Shown here: piece by piece, positions 38,001-48,000 of the stretch
How positions within the stretch are numbered: position 1 is the stretch's first letter
How the letters are laid out: each line of letters begins with the position of its first letter
Source of the DNA: Pseudomonas extremaustralis
GTDB taxonomy: Bacteria > Pseudomonadota > Gammaproteobacteria > Pseudomonadales > Pseudomonadaceae
Direction of reading: 5' to 3'
Assembly (NCBI RefSeq): GCF_900102035.1
Contig: NZ_LT629689.1
Coordinates: 5,614,501 to 5,678,500, forward strand
DNA: 64,000 bases
Notes under the pieces: generated by a model
What the model was told of the DNA's origin: nothing
The model's database searches: none
Seen by the model: the letters and a program-made list of their open reading frames with translations, nothing else
Made by a program: the position numbers and the translations under genes

Positions 38001-38350
38001 TGGAGCAGGTTCTGCCGGCTTGGTATCAGGGCCTAAGGCACCTGCATGAAGCCAATCGGAACTGGCCTACCTTGCTGGGCAGCGAACTTTCCAGCTGGAT
38101 TGACAGGCAGTTGCTGCCGCCTCTGGTGAAAGCTCTTTCGCTGGCGGAGTTCACCGATGCAGTGGCCTATCTACCGATCTTCATGGCTTTTGTCACCGCT
38201 GGACGGGCCAAAATCACCGACTTGCCAGCAACGCCGGCCTATTTGAAATTTGCTATCCGTCTGGTTGCCGACTTCGACCGCCAAGGCTGGTTCATACCGG
38301 TACATGCCTTGGTGGTGTCCTATTTACTCGCCTCGCAGAACGAGGCATAA
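35051..38350 (+). CDS. DruH-like protein of a Druantia type III system
   Basis: A 1099-residue protein with no recognised catalytic motif. It starts after AAGGAG at good spacing and is followed nine bases later by the helicase gene, so the two form one operon. The middle third is beta-rich (many short strands with Gly/Asp turns); the C-terminal part is helical (SCYLSTGN-like turns, VTAGRAKITDLPATPAYLK). Druantia type III consists of just DruH, a large protein of unknown function, and DruE, a large DUF1998 helicase. Size, order and partner agree with this; sequence identity to DruH was not tested. Confidence 0.72.
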   Translation: MELNAPATTAAKAWLSELLFIRTMFKGPDGKPLYSYHVTESEYRSLIEMLSSYFRRGSVQNYSTHLAACFCLFVSEQYRRDYNSSWSWSGPETILGISLSPQQHASLTSSGLAYWSRPIRFRENSRDWLGSLFAEGGLPWPLVQSESHGFGRAVRRGIKHFYRTEGNRRTTADLMADFENELPLIFRNLETRRLLAGIVDQLMYLVEHYPLKDQQDPANYLDKVAPGWTDAFPIPLDESNSRTLLNDWLRDAGQKRQERKEALEKARVFTCEHFLYGTLPQWLIRTELILPQEATFVVDPTSLGSTRLELAYYEGERLLARGPAVYGQLTEQGFKVRFSNPQVTLERRRLDEPLSLRLLDNGRMVHCQFFDGSALDYHDIPLIFENRSERWQLVASSSCSLSSGLVRLRVPPGFATNCEGGAANFLLEDQENGLWLEANVNLSLVRGDDHYQVELNQADNDDAKPTLTGIFALYESSPAMVYLGWPNLELPEGYPHAREDLLEFVNGELLDRQRSSRCGSARYTLRTRSGKTLLQRRFGVLPRDFNLSLFPGVREQPARLQIKGVAQLDLHVVSNALVVERDENSLYMRHQGEAPPSTFVLELGQGLPSLQLHLPYPYQGARLLDQYGNPSRARELILADLMGHRISLTSGLTQGQNFHMQLELICAEQPHPQRTYSIRVGSAPVMLNLFSYLGDMQNMLGAVDEQDAYIRFSLETEQPLLKLDIRRYGGQLQWEGRHAFYVSGVSNTSVLDGVQAEAMLLSDPKRTPLQLTERTSEAVGIGSFEIPQAMQPRGPWLIYPAESSSIRFRPALYVVPVNGLDTAAEICSLHRAAEVFHPEHNPHAIDQQIAAMAYDFNHSGWQYLADLKQNYRHLPLSSFETWKALSRNQEALSFSVFRLEMDESFCARIRDELSVIWETIPLPLWAQAYRLFHDYMRLTGLPDALVNTLVSKRAEALRCIVSGFDYLGDYLSTGNCSSLKKLPLEQVLPAWYQGLRHLHEANRNWPTLLGSELSSWIDRQLLPPLVKALSLAEFTDAVAYLPIFMAFVTAGRAKITDLPATPAYLKFAIRLVADFDRQGWFIPVHALVVSYLLASQNEA

Positions 38351-38359
38351 GGAGTTGCA

Positions 38360-41300
38360 ATGCATTTTTTTAGGGATTTGATTCAGCAAAGCCTTGAACG
38401 TACCCGCGAGGCGACGCTGGGTGTTCTGGGCATCAATCATCCGGGCCTTCGTCAGCATCTGAGTCAAAGTATGGTGAACGAGCTTGGGGCCGACGGTTGT
38501 TTCCTGGCCCCACCAGTGTTCGAGCACACTTTTGGCTGGAAGGAGTCCAAGCTGCGCCTGCAGGATCTGCAGGATGAGCAGCTACTGTCATCCTGCCTGC
38601 TTGATACATTGGAGAATGCGCCGGCTTACCAGTTCCCGAGAACTGCACATCCCTACGTTCACCAAGTGCAGGCTTGGCGTACCCTGCGCGACGAAAAACC
38701 GCGCTCGGCCGTCATCACTACCGGCACCGGCTCGGGCAAGACCGAATGTTTCATGGTGCCGATCCTAGAAGATCTGGTTCGCGAGCATGAGTGCAGTGCG
38801 GCAGCCCTGGTGGGCGTCCGCGCTCTATTCCTCTACCCACTCAATGCCCTGATCAACTCCCAGCAGGAGCGCCTTGACGCCTGGACTCGCAAGTACAGCG
38901 ATAACATCCGCTTCTGCCTTTACAACGGCAAGACCGAAGAGCGCGCCGACAAAGTCCGCAAGGAACAGCAACAGAAGCCCAATCAGATCCTGTCGCGGGA
39001 ACTGCTACGCAGGGAGCCCGCTCCCATCCTGATGACCAACGCCACTATGCTGGAGTACATGCTGGTACGCCAGGTCGACAGCCCGATTCTGGAGATCTCG
39101 AAGCAGCAACAGTCACTACGCTGGATCGTCCTCGACGAGGCTCATACCTACGTGGGTTCCCAAGCAGCCGAACTGTCCCTATTGCTTCGCCGGGTAGTCC
39201 AGGCTTTTGGAATGCAGTCCGAGCAAATTCGTTTCATCGCTACCTCGGCCACTATAGCTGGCGCTGATGCCGAAGAGCGACTGAAACACTATCTGGCAAA
39301 CCTTGCAGGTGTTGCACTTGATCAGGTTGAGGTCATAGGCGGCTCGCGCTTTTGGCCAGATCTTGCGTTCGACTCGCCAGGCGAAGACATCGCCCTTACG
39401 ACCATCTGCGATATCGATCCGGACGCCGAAGTATCTCCTACGCGCTTTGAGGCATTGTGCCAGAGCAACATTGCTCGGCGCCTGCGTCACGTCGTGATCA
39501 CCGCTCTCACGCCACTTGACCTTAACGACCTGATAGCTGAGGTTGCTGGGCATTTGCAGGGAGGCACCCGGCTCGAACAGCAGCGGGAGGTGCTCGACTG
39601 GCTCGACACCATGACCGGTACTCACCCGGATAAAAGCCAGCCTCCGTTTCTCAAGCTTCGGGTTCACCTGTTCCAGCGCATGCTTCATGGCCTCTGGGCT
39701 TGTGTCGACCCACAGTGCAGAGCGAAATCCAGTCATCTGCAGGACTGGTTGTTCGGTAACGTATATGTGAACCAGCGAGCACGCTGCGAGTGCCATGCCC
39801 CGGTGTATGAGTTGGGTTTCTGTGATGACTGCAAGACACCTCACCTTCTGGCCGAGGATCGCAACGGTGAGTTGCACCAGCCTAGTCCCTATGCGGGTGA
39901 CGAGTTCGCTCTCAACCACGAACAGGGCGGCGAGGACTCACCTGCCGAAGTGGCAAGAATCGACGCCGGCAGTAAGGGGCTGATCATTGCTGGGATGCAG
40001 GCAGCACACGACCCCTATTTCTCGTACAACTTGGACCTCGAAAGTCAGAAGTTGGGTGGCGTGAACGCTACCCGCAATATCGGCATCGTGTTGGTAGAGG
40101 AGGCAAACTCCTGCTGCAGCAATTGCGATCACTCATCATTTGGCACCAACGATTTTATACGCAAGGCATACCTCGGTGCGCCCTTCTATGTTGCCAACGC
40201 CGTACCGACGGTTCTGGAATTCTGCCCCGATCCTGACAAGGAAGATTGCAATGGCCGTTCCCCCGAGGAACTGCCGGGGCGCGGACGCAAGCTGATCACC
40301 TTCACTGACAGCCGCCAGGGCACGGCGCGAATGGCAGTCAGAATGCAGCAGGAGGCAGAGCGTTCACGGCTACGGGGGCTGGTGTTCGAAAGTCTGCGAA
40401 ATGAGCAAGCCAAGGTCGACGCCGCTCCCAAAGACACTCCTAGCGGCAGTCCTGCAGAAATGCTCGTTCTAGCAGACAGCCTGGAAAAACAGGGCTTGGC
40501 CGGTACGGCGGCAGATCTGCGTAAAAAAGCTGAGCTTTTGCAGAGCGGCGCCTCTCTGGTAAGCCCGGCCAGAGTTATTCCCTGGCAGCAGATGGCCCAA
40601 ACCATTGCAGCAGCGAAGGATATTGACCAATTCATTTTGCGCTACAACCGCTATGCCAATCCGGCGTTATTTGATGGCTATGAAGGCGGTCTGACTATGG
40701 CGCGTTTACTGCTGGCGCGCGAATACGCCCGGCGGCCCAAGAATCAAAACAGTACAGAAACGCTGGGGCTAGTCAAGGTTGGCTACCAGGGGTTGAACAA
40801 GGTTTCGGCGCCTCCGCCGCTGTGGGTCGATACTCGGGCCACTCTCGCAGAAGGCGATGCTAATGATCCCAGAAGCTCTCTGACACCGGAAGACTGGCGC
40901 GATTTCCTGAAAGTGGCCCTCGATTTCTACGTCCGGGAAAACACGTTCATCCCAATGGAAACCAAAATGCGTCGCTGGATGGGCAGCCGCTTCAGCCCAA
41001 AGGCGCTCTATTCGCCTAAGAGGGAGGACGTGCAGGAAAGCAACACCATCAGAAAATGGCCACAGATCAAGCCTGGGACGCCGAATCGTCTGATCAAGCT
41101 GCTCGAGCTGGCAACCGGCCTTGATCGCAACCTGAGTGCGGATGCCGACAAGATCAACAGCTGGCTAGAGGCGGCATGGACGGCACTAGTCAGTGCAGGC
41201 ATTCTGGAGGCCTCCGATACTGGCCATCGTCTGCGCCTGGAAACTCTTACCTTCTCGCTGCCTACCGAGGGCTGGGTCTGCCCGCTGACTCGGCGTATCT

Positions 41301-44300
41301 TCGACACCACCTTCCGTGGTCTGACGCCCTATCTGCCGCAAAAAATACAGAGCCAGGATTACCGTTGCCAAAAGATCCAGCTACCAGCTTTTAGTAGTCT
41401 CAAGGACGATGGCAGCCCATTGCGCAAGCAAATGCAGATCCGTCAATTGGTCGCAAAAGATCCAATAATTGCCCAGTTACGTCAGGAGTCACTGTGGACT
41501 GATATCAGCGACCGTACAGTCGAGGGTGGTTTTTACTATCGGACAGCTGAACACTCGGCCCAACAGTCGGCAAAACGGCTGGATAACTATGTTGAGGAGT
41601 TCAAGCGTGGCGACATCAACGCGCTGAATTGCTCCACCACCATGGAGATGGGGGTGGATATCGGCGGCATTTCCGCCGTGGTGATGAATAACCTACCGCC
41701 ACATCCAGCCAACTATCTGCAGCGCGCCGGCCGGGCCGGACGACGCAAGGAAGCGCGGGCTATTGCCTATACGCTTTGCAAGGCCGACCCACATAATCAG
41801 CGAGCCTTCGCCAATCCTAAGTGGCCGTTCGTAACCGCCATTCCGGCCCCAATCATTACGCTCAGCTCAGCGCGTATTGTGCAGCGGCATGTCAACTCTA
41901 TGTTGCTGGCGTTATTCCTGCGCATGCACAGCAGCAATGATGGCGATCGTACCAAGCTTACCCTGCACTGGTTTTTCGCCCCGGACGACTCGCCCTGCCA
42001 ACACTTCAAGGCCTGGCTAACGGCGAGCGCCGAGGAATATGGTAGTCCGGTGAAGCAACTGGTGCGTGGCACCTGTTTGGAGGGCCGCTCGCTCAGCTCA
42101 ATCACTGGTGGAGCCCGACTGGCGTTGCACGATCTCGAGGAACGCTGGTTAGGTGAGTATCGTAATATTAATCAGAAGCTTCAGGCCGCCAGCGACGGGC
42201 CTTACAAGAAGGCACTGGCACTGGAAAAACAGCGCCACGAGAATGAGTACCTGCTTCGCTATCTGGCGTCCTCTGCATTCCTGCCTGGATATGGCTTTCC
42301 TACGGATGTAGTGAGCCTCAAAACTTACAATGTCGAAGACTTCTTGCATCAACATAGAAAAGAGGATGCTAGTCGCGAAGACAGCATCTTCGACAACAAG
42401 GAAATGCCATCACGCAGCTTGAATATCGCAATTCGTGAATATGCTCCCGGCGCACAGGTAGTGATCGATGGACGCGTCTATCGTTCCGCCGGTGTCAGCC
42501 TGCAGTGGCATGCTGATGGACAGGTCAACGAGGCACAAAAGTTCGATATCGCCTGGCGCTGCTCGGAGTGCGGTAGCACTGGGGTGATCGAAAACGCCTA
42601 TGCAAACGACGCAGGGCTGTGCTGCTCGCATTGCACGACGCCGATTCCATCCAGCGAGCGCCGCATGGTGCTTCGTCCGGGCGGCTTCGTAACCGACTTT
42701 TACGAGGAAACCACCAACGACGTCACTTCGCAAAAGTTCATCCGCGTCGAGCGACCGCGCATCCAGCTGATTGGAGAAAGCATTGCGCTGCCTGATGAAC
42801 GCTGCGGCTTTGTGCGCTTTGGTCATGAAGGCAGTGTTTTCCATCACTCATCCGGCGAACATGAAAAAGGTTATGCCGTCTGCATGACCTGTGGACGTGC
42901 CGAGTCCATCCTCGCCTCGGGCGAAGTGCCTAAGGATTTGCAGCCCGATAAAGCCCACCGCCCGGTTGGCGGAGTTGCCGGCAGCCGCAAGGAGAGAGAT
43001 TGTTCGGGCGAAGCGGTCAAGGCTGGTCTGCATCTTGGTTATCAGATTCGCACCGATGTATTGGAAATATTCCTCAGGAACCCACTCACTGGAGAATGGC
43101 TACTTGACTCAATCAAGGGGCGTCTGATCGCCGCGACTATCGGCGTCGCCATGCGCGATGTGATCGCCGACCGACTCGGTATTGCCAGCGGAGAGATGGG
43201 TTTCAGCTATCGTTTGGATCGCGACAGAGACAGCAGGCAAGGGCGCTCCGTCATCCAGTTGTTCGATGAAGTCAGCGGTGGTGCCGGTTTCGTTCTGGCC
43301 GGCCTGAGCGATCTCGCTCTGCTACTGAATAAGGCGCTGGAGCGCCTGCGCTGCCCAGTCGACTGCGAGAATGTCTGCTCGCATTGCCTAGCCAGCCAAG
43401 ATAGCCGTGTCGAGCGCGAGGAACTGGACCGCAAACTGGCGCTGCAATGGCTGAGTGAGTCTCAACTGGTTGAACACCTTGGGCTTCCAGATGTATTCGT
43501 AAACATCCATGGCGCTCGCCACTGCTCCGTTGGCCCGCTGCGTGAGCTGAGTTTCGCCGTTAGTTCGTTGGATCGCCGTGATCAAACAGGATCGATCCTA
43601 GTGTGTCTACACGGCGACCATGTGAACTGGGATCTCGACCATCCACGTTTTAGGGAGCAGGTGCTTACCTGGGCAATCGCCGAGCGGCTCAAAGTCAGGA
43701 TCGGCATTACCGATTCCGCTTTGTTGAGTGCCGAGCAAAAGGAAACCCTAGCATTGCTTGCACGTTTGGGCGTTGAGCTACTCGAGCTGGATGCTACAAA
43801 TCTGCAAGCTCCCCACCTGATTGCCCAGTTGTCATCTCAAGCAGGCGTCGGAAGCCTGTATAGCAGCATGAACAGTGTTGGAGTTCCCGGGGGCGATTGG
43901 CTACAAGGTCATTCTGATGTGGTCTGGGTCACCAGCAGACTGATGGCAGCAGTGCCAGGAAATACCATCGACAGCAGTGGCTGGAACCAACGCAAGCAGG
44001 GAGCGCGCATTGTTGAAATCACCTCGCAGCTCGATGGCCCAGTCAACACTCTGAGAAGACGCCTAACTACCCTGATCGACGCCCAGATGCCGGAGCTGGC
44101 CACCCTGATTACCAATGATCAGGCAGTGTCCATCAGCTACTCGGATCGCTACCTGAAGTCGCCGTGGTCTCTGATGCTGCTAAGCGGCTTCCTGGAACTG
44201 TTCCGTAGTGATTATCTGCAATCGTTATCAGTACAAACTCTGGCGCCGAGCGGTAACCAGCCAAGTTATCTGCTCAGCCATGATTGGATGCGGGCGGATA

Positions 44301-44623
44301 ATCAGCAGGCCATTCTCGAGCTCTGGCTCAAGAGCCAGTTTGATATCGTCCCGAACATCAACATCAACATCATGAGCAGCCCCCGTGACTTGCTTCACTG
44401 CCGGGTTATCACGGTGAGCTGGGCGTCGGGTAGGGTCAGCAAGATTTTGCTGGATCAGGGTATGGGCTACTGGAGAGGCCGCATGCCATATAGGGATCAA
44501 ATGAATTTCGACTTCGGTACCTCACACCACGAACAGGCCAGGCAGATGATTGAAAAATATTCAAATGCGCATATGCATCAGGGGGGAGAGTGGCCGACTT
44601 ATATCAGTTGCGTCATTGATTGA
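38360..44623 (+). CDS. DruE-like DEAD/DEAH helicase with DUF1998 (Druantia type III)
   Basis: A 2087-residue SF2 helicase. Walker A TTGTGSGKTEC is near residue 120, DEAH box IVLDEAHTYVGS near residue 255, motif V CSTTMEMGVDIGG near residue 1092 and motif VI YLQRAGRAGRRKEA near residue 1117. Cys clusters suggest Zn sites: CDDC near 490, CSECG...CCSHC near 1402-1425, and CPVDCENVCSHC near 1665. The last belongs to a DUF1998 domain that also includes FDEVSGGAGFV. The C-terminal 350 residues include a PLD-fold-like stretch but no clear HKD motif. The size and DUF1998 place it with DruE; DISARM drmA/drmB and MrfA are shorter or split. It starts nine bases after druH. Confidence 0.82.
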   Translation: MHFFRDLIQQSLERTREATLGVLGINHPGLRQHLSQSMVNELGADGCFLAPPVFEHTFGWKESKLRLQDLQDEQLLSSCLLDTLENAPAYQFPRTAHPYVHQVQAWRTLRDEKPRSAVITTGTGSGKTECFMVPILEDLVREHECSAAALVGVRALFLYPLNALINSQQERLDAWTRKYSDNIRFCLYNGKTEERADKVRKEQQQKPNQILSRELLRREPAPILMTNATMLEYMLVRQVDSPILEISKQQQSLRWIVLDEAHTYVGSQAAELSLLLRRVVQAFGMQSEQIRFIATSATIAGADAEERLKHYLANLAGVALDQVEVIGGSRFWPDLAFDSPGEDIALTTICDIDPDAEVSPTRFEALCQSNIARRLRHVVITALTPLDLNDLIAEVAGHLQGGTRLEQQREVLDWLDTMTGTHPDKSQPPFLKLRVHLFQRMLHGLWACVDPQCRAKSSHLQDWLFGNVYVNQRARCECHAPVYELGFCDDCKTPHLLAEDRNGELHQPSPYAGDEFALNHEQGGEDSPAEVARIDAGSKGLIIAGMQAAHDPYFSYNLDLESQKLGGVNATRNIGIVLVEEANSCCSNCDHSSFGTNDFIRKAYLGAPFYVANAVPTVLEFCPDPDKEDCNGRSPEELPGRGRKLITFTDSRQGTARMAVRMQQEAERSRLRGLVFESLRNEQAKVDAAPKDTPSGSPAEMLVLADSLEKQGLAGTAADLRKKAELLQSGASLVSPARVIPWQQMAQTIAAAKDIDQFILRYNRYANPALFDGYEGGLTMARLLLAREYARRPKNQNSTETLGLVKVGYQGLNKVSAPPPLWVDTRATLAEGDANDPRSSLTPEDWRDFLKVALDFYVRENTFIPMETKMRRWMGSRFSPKALYSPKREDVQESNTIRKWPQIKPGTPNRLIKLLELATGLDRNLSADADKINSWLEAAWTALVSAGILEASDTGHRLRLETLTFSLPTEGWVCPLTRRIFDTTFRGLTPYLPQKIQSQDYRCQKIQLPAFSSLKDDGSPLRKQMQIRQLVAKDPIIAQLRQESLWTDISDRTVEGGFYYRTAEHSAQQSAKRLDNYVEEFKRGDINALNCSTTMEMGVDIGGISAVVMNNLPPHPANYLQRAGRAGRRKEARAIAYTLCKADPHNQRAFANPKWPFVTAIPAPIITLSSARIVQRHVNSMLLALFLRMHSSNDGDRTKLTLHWFFAPDDSPCQHFKAWLTASAEEYGSPVKQLVRGTCLEGRSLSSITGGARLALHDLEERWLGEYRNINQKLQAASDGPYKKALALEKQRHENEYLLRYLASSAFLPGYGFPTDVVSLKTYNVEDFLHQHRKEDASREDSIFDNKEMPSRSLNIAIREYAPGAQVVIDGRVYRSAGVSLQWHADGQVNEAQKFDIAWRCSECGSTGVIENAYANDAGLCCSHCTTPIPSSERRMVLRPGGFVTDFYEETTNDVTSQKFIRVERPRIQLIGESIALPDERCGFVRFGHEGSVFHHSSGEHEKGYAVCMTCGRAESILASGEVPKDLQPDKAHRPVGGVAGSRKERDCSGEAVKAGLHLGYQIRTDVLEIFLRNPLTGEWLLDSIKGRLIAATIGVAMRDVIADRLGIASGEMGFSYRLDRDRDSRQGRSVIQLFDEVSGGAGFVLAGLSDLALLLNKALERLRCPVDCENVCSHCLASQDSRVEREELDRKLALQWLSESQLVEHLGLPDVFVNIHGARHCSVGPLRELSFAVSSLDRRDQTGSILVCLHGDHVNWDLDHPRFREQVLTWAIAERLKVRIGITDSALLSAEQKETLALLARLGVELLELDATNLQAPHLIAQLSSQAGVGSLYSSMNSVGVPGGDWLQGHSDVVWVTSRLMAAVPGNTIDSSGWNQRKQGARIVEITSQLDGPVNTLRRRLTTLIDAQMPELATLITNDQAVSISYSDRYLKSPWSLMLLSGFLELFRSDYLQSLSVQTLAPSGNQPSYLLSHDWMRADNQQAILELWLKSQFDIVPNININIMSSPRDLLHCRVITVSWASGRVSKILLDQGMGYWRGRMPYRDQMNFDFGTSHHEQARQMIEKYSNAHMHQGGEWPTYISCVID

Positions 44624-44643
44624 TTGTTACTAAATATCTGCGC

Positions 44644-44701
44644 GGTCGGAATTGTGGGTAATTGCATGGACTTGACCACCCTTTTGCATTCGACTTGACC
44701 A
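44644..44701 (-). repeat. Left imperfect inverted repeat bounding the kinase-helicase cassette
   Basis: Read on the minus strand this 58-base block begins TGGTCAAGTCGAATGCAAA and carries GGTCAAGT twice, 23 bases apart. It matches the block at 51776-51833 read on the plus strand at roughly four of five positions (26 of the first 30). Repeated short motifs at an end are typical of IS21-family termini. The rest of the 44624-45060 gap has no gene; it contains a short GGATCCCAAA tandem duplication near 44945-44968. Confidence 0.7.
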
Positions 44702-45060
44702 GTGCGCATGATCTCCTTACTGGCTGGAATCGACCCAAAGCAAACGGTGGCGAAAGGCAAAAGTCAGCCAAGAGCAGACGGCCCTAGGGATGGTCAGTTG
44801 CCGGATCTAGCGATCGCTTAGCCCGTCAGTGGGGAGTGAAGGGATCGTGGCGCAGTTAGCCGTTGACATCGTCAAGACGCCGAGCTTTGAGCGCGGGTTA
44901 AGTTGAAGTGAGTCGCAAGAAAGCGAAGACTGTAGGTTGGGCGGATCCCAAAAAAACGGATCCCAAATCGCTAAATCACCCGATCTTACATTTCAGTGCG
45001 CCGCCATTTCCATTAACGTATGGCAGATTGACTCCATCATAAAAACGTTTCGGGGATTGC

Positions 45061-48000
45061 ATGGACGTACGCTATTGGGAAGGAGGTCTCCTTTCTTTTG
45101 AGATCGACGCTATCGACAAGATGGCCAAAGCATTTGGGCCCAAAGAGCTTCCTCCGGAACCGGTGGCAGGCTCTACGAAAGGGAAGTCGTTTGACGTTCT
45201 GAAACAATTGAAGAAGCCTGAGGCAGGCCATGGCGTATGGCCTTGGCGCGGCTACGCAGGTTTTCGTTTCGCGAACTCGCGGGGGGCAGACGGGGAGTTC
45301 GACCTCGTCATCGTTACCCACAGCCTCGTTCTTGTTGTCGAACTTAAGCACTGGCGCGGTGAGATCACCAACCACGGCGGTAAATGGCACCAGGACGGGA
45401 AGGAAACAGAAGTATCCCCGGTAGACAAAACCCGTAGGAAAACATATGAGTTGAGGAAACGAATCAAGGGTCTCAAGTCTCGGCTGCCTGGCGGGAAAGA
45501 GCCTTGGATCGACTTCTGCGTTGTGCTCACCGGAAAATGCACTTTGAATCTTCCCGAGGTCGAGATGCAGCACGTCATGGTGCTGGACGACTTTCTGGAA
45601 ATGGCCGATCCTAAGCGGTTTAAAGACCGATTCAACGCGCGCTCGAATATCGGCTTGAACGAGCATTTCGGCTTCTTCGACGGCATCATCAATGAAGGAA
45701 CGGTAAAGCCCAAAGAGCTTGTTGTCGACGACTACCGTGCGCAGTCGCAAGCGGTATTCACGCACCCAACAGACGTCTACCGAGAGTACGACGCGGTCAA
45801 TATCCACAACAAGGATGACCGTGCGATGGTCCGTCTATGGGACTTTTCGAAGCTCGATGACACCCGTGCTCGAACGGCTGAAGGACGATACCGAATCCTC
45901 TCGCGCGAGAGGGATGTAATGGTCCACCTGCGTCGGCGAGATCAGGAATTGATGAATCGCTGCGCTCGCCCGAAGCGTAATACCAGCCCCGACAGTGTCA
46001 CCGAGCAATATGCCGAGTTGCTTGAAATGCCCGACGGGCATTACCGTCTAAACGAGTTCATAAACCGTTTTGTAGAGCGGATGACTGCGCATGAGCGCGT
46101 CCAGCTTTTTAAAATCCTTCTGGCTCAATTTGCTGGGCTGCATGGATTCAAAATTGCTCACCGTGATCTGGGTGACCACAGCGTGTGGTTCTCTCCATCG
46201 TCATCGATCGCTCTTTCCAACTTCATCAGCGCCTACTATCAGCCTGTAGGTACTCTCGGCGATTTGCGTACTTTGCTGAGCATCGGTGCTATCGCGCTCC
46301 CTGAAGACCAGAACACCGCGATGGAAGGCAGCACGCCATTTCGTCGTGATGTCTTCGCGCTCGGGCTGATGGGTTGGCATCTGCTTCAGGCCAGGCCAAT
46401 GCCTCTGAAGCTCGACGTCGCCTACGTTGCGGGTGTTCAAGCTCAGGTTGAGTCATCAGAAGACTGGCCTGCCAAGGTGCTCGTACAAGCGTTGCAGAAT
46501 GATCCGAAGGAGCGATTCGATCACGCCAGCGCATTTCAGCAGGCATTGAGCGACTCCACACCGGATAACTCCGCAAGCTTTGAATTTGATAACCGGCGAC
46601 TTGACGTTTTCTCTACCGATCTACGACTGAGCTCCGCGTACCGGGAGGACGACGAGCCTATCACCGACACGGCTGAGAAACTGATCTACCGATCGGGCCC
46701 CTTGGTCGTGAAATCGTGGCCGTCAATCAACGCCCGGGATCCCAAGGACGGTCAAGGGCCGATGTTGATGGCTTTCTTCGAAGTCCTGGAGCAACTGAAG
46801 GGCAGCGGTTTTACCTTTTTGCCAAAAATTGAACACTTTGGTTACGATCGCAGCGGCAACCCATTCCTGGCTCAGGAGCATATCGACGGTGAGCACTGGG
46901 ATGAGCTGAAGGGGTTGTCGGTTGAGACCCGTATCGTCGTCGCCCATGGGCTAATCGACGCAGTTGATGGTTTGCATGGCCAGCAATTGAGTCACGGCGA
47001 TCTGCATCCACACAACGTTAAAGTAAATGTCGGTTCGGCCCCTGAAAACACCCAGGTCTACCTGCTCGACTGTCCAGATTTCTCGGCTTCAGGTACATCA
47101 CCGGTCAACACCCGCTACAGCCCCGTATTGGAAAACTGCACACCAGCAGAGCGAGACAACTTCGCTGTGATGCGAATGGTGTTTGAGCTCCTGGACATGG
47201 ACTGGGACGCGCCGTCGCAGAAGGATATTCCCGTCCTGAGAGCAGCCGTTGCGCACGAAATGGATACAGAATCGGGCTTTCTTTCTTTGGACCGTTTTAA
47301 GGACGCTTTGGAGGCCGCTTTCGCACCTGCAAAAACGATCGAAACCGTCTCTGTCGTTCTACGCAACAGAAGTGGCGAGGCATTTGAGATCCTGCCGGAC
47401 AACGGGAAAGTATTTGTTGTCGTGAAGCCCTACCAAAGAGCCCCCACCAAAGCCCTTGAGGTGACGTTCGCGGGTGTCGGAGGGCAATTGACGGCTGAGT
47501 TCGATCCTGCTTCCAGGCATTTTGTAAATGCGTTCAAAGCCAATCAGGAGATGCGCGTTCCGGCTTATCTGGCGCGTCAGGCAAACCACCACATAGAGGC
47601 TCGGTTCAGCGTCTCGGGCGGTACCAGCGTCAATGTCTATGAGCTGACCAAGCTTCTGGCCAAAGACGAGGCATTTCTAAGCTTAGCCGCACAGGTGCAT
47701 GACGCCGAAGTGCGTAAGCAAGCGGCGATTGAGGACGGTGAAAGTGTTGCGGACTCGATTACCGGTGAGGACGAGGACAACGGGCTTGCCATAGATGAGG
47801 CGCAGCTAGAAGCTGTAAAGTTGCGCAGTTTCCCTGTCAGTCAAATATGGAAAACCATCACCTCCACCGAGCTTGAGGCCCAGCCTTCTTTCCGTGTTTC
47901 CGAAGAGCCGCACTTTCACAAGGATGGCGTAGGCCTTTTGATTCCCTACTCTATGGATGCAAAGGCCCTTGAGGGGTTTGAAGCGGGAGACAACATCCGG

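Noticed and set aside
38360..44623. DISARM drmA/drmB
   Set aside because: DISARM needs separate drmA, drmB and drmC plus a methylase; here one 2087-residue chain with DUF1998 pairs only with a 1099-residue protein.
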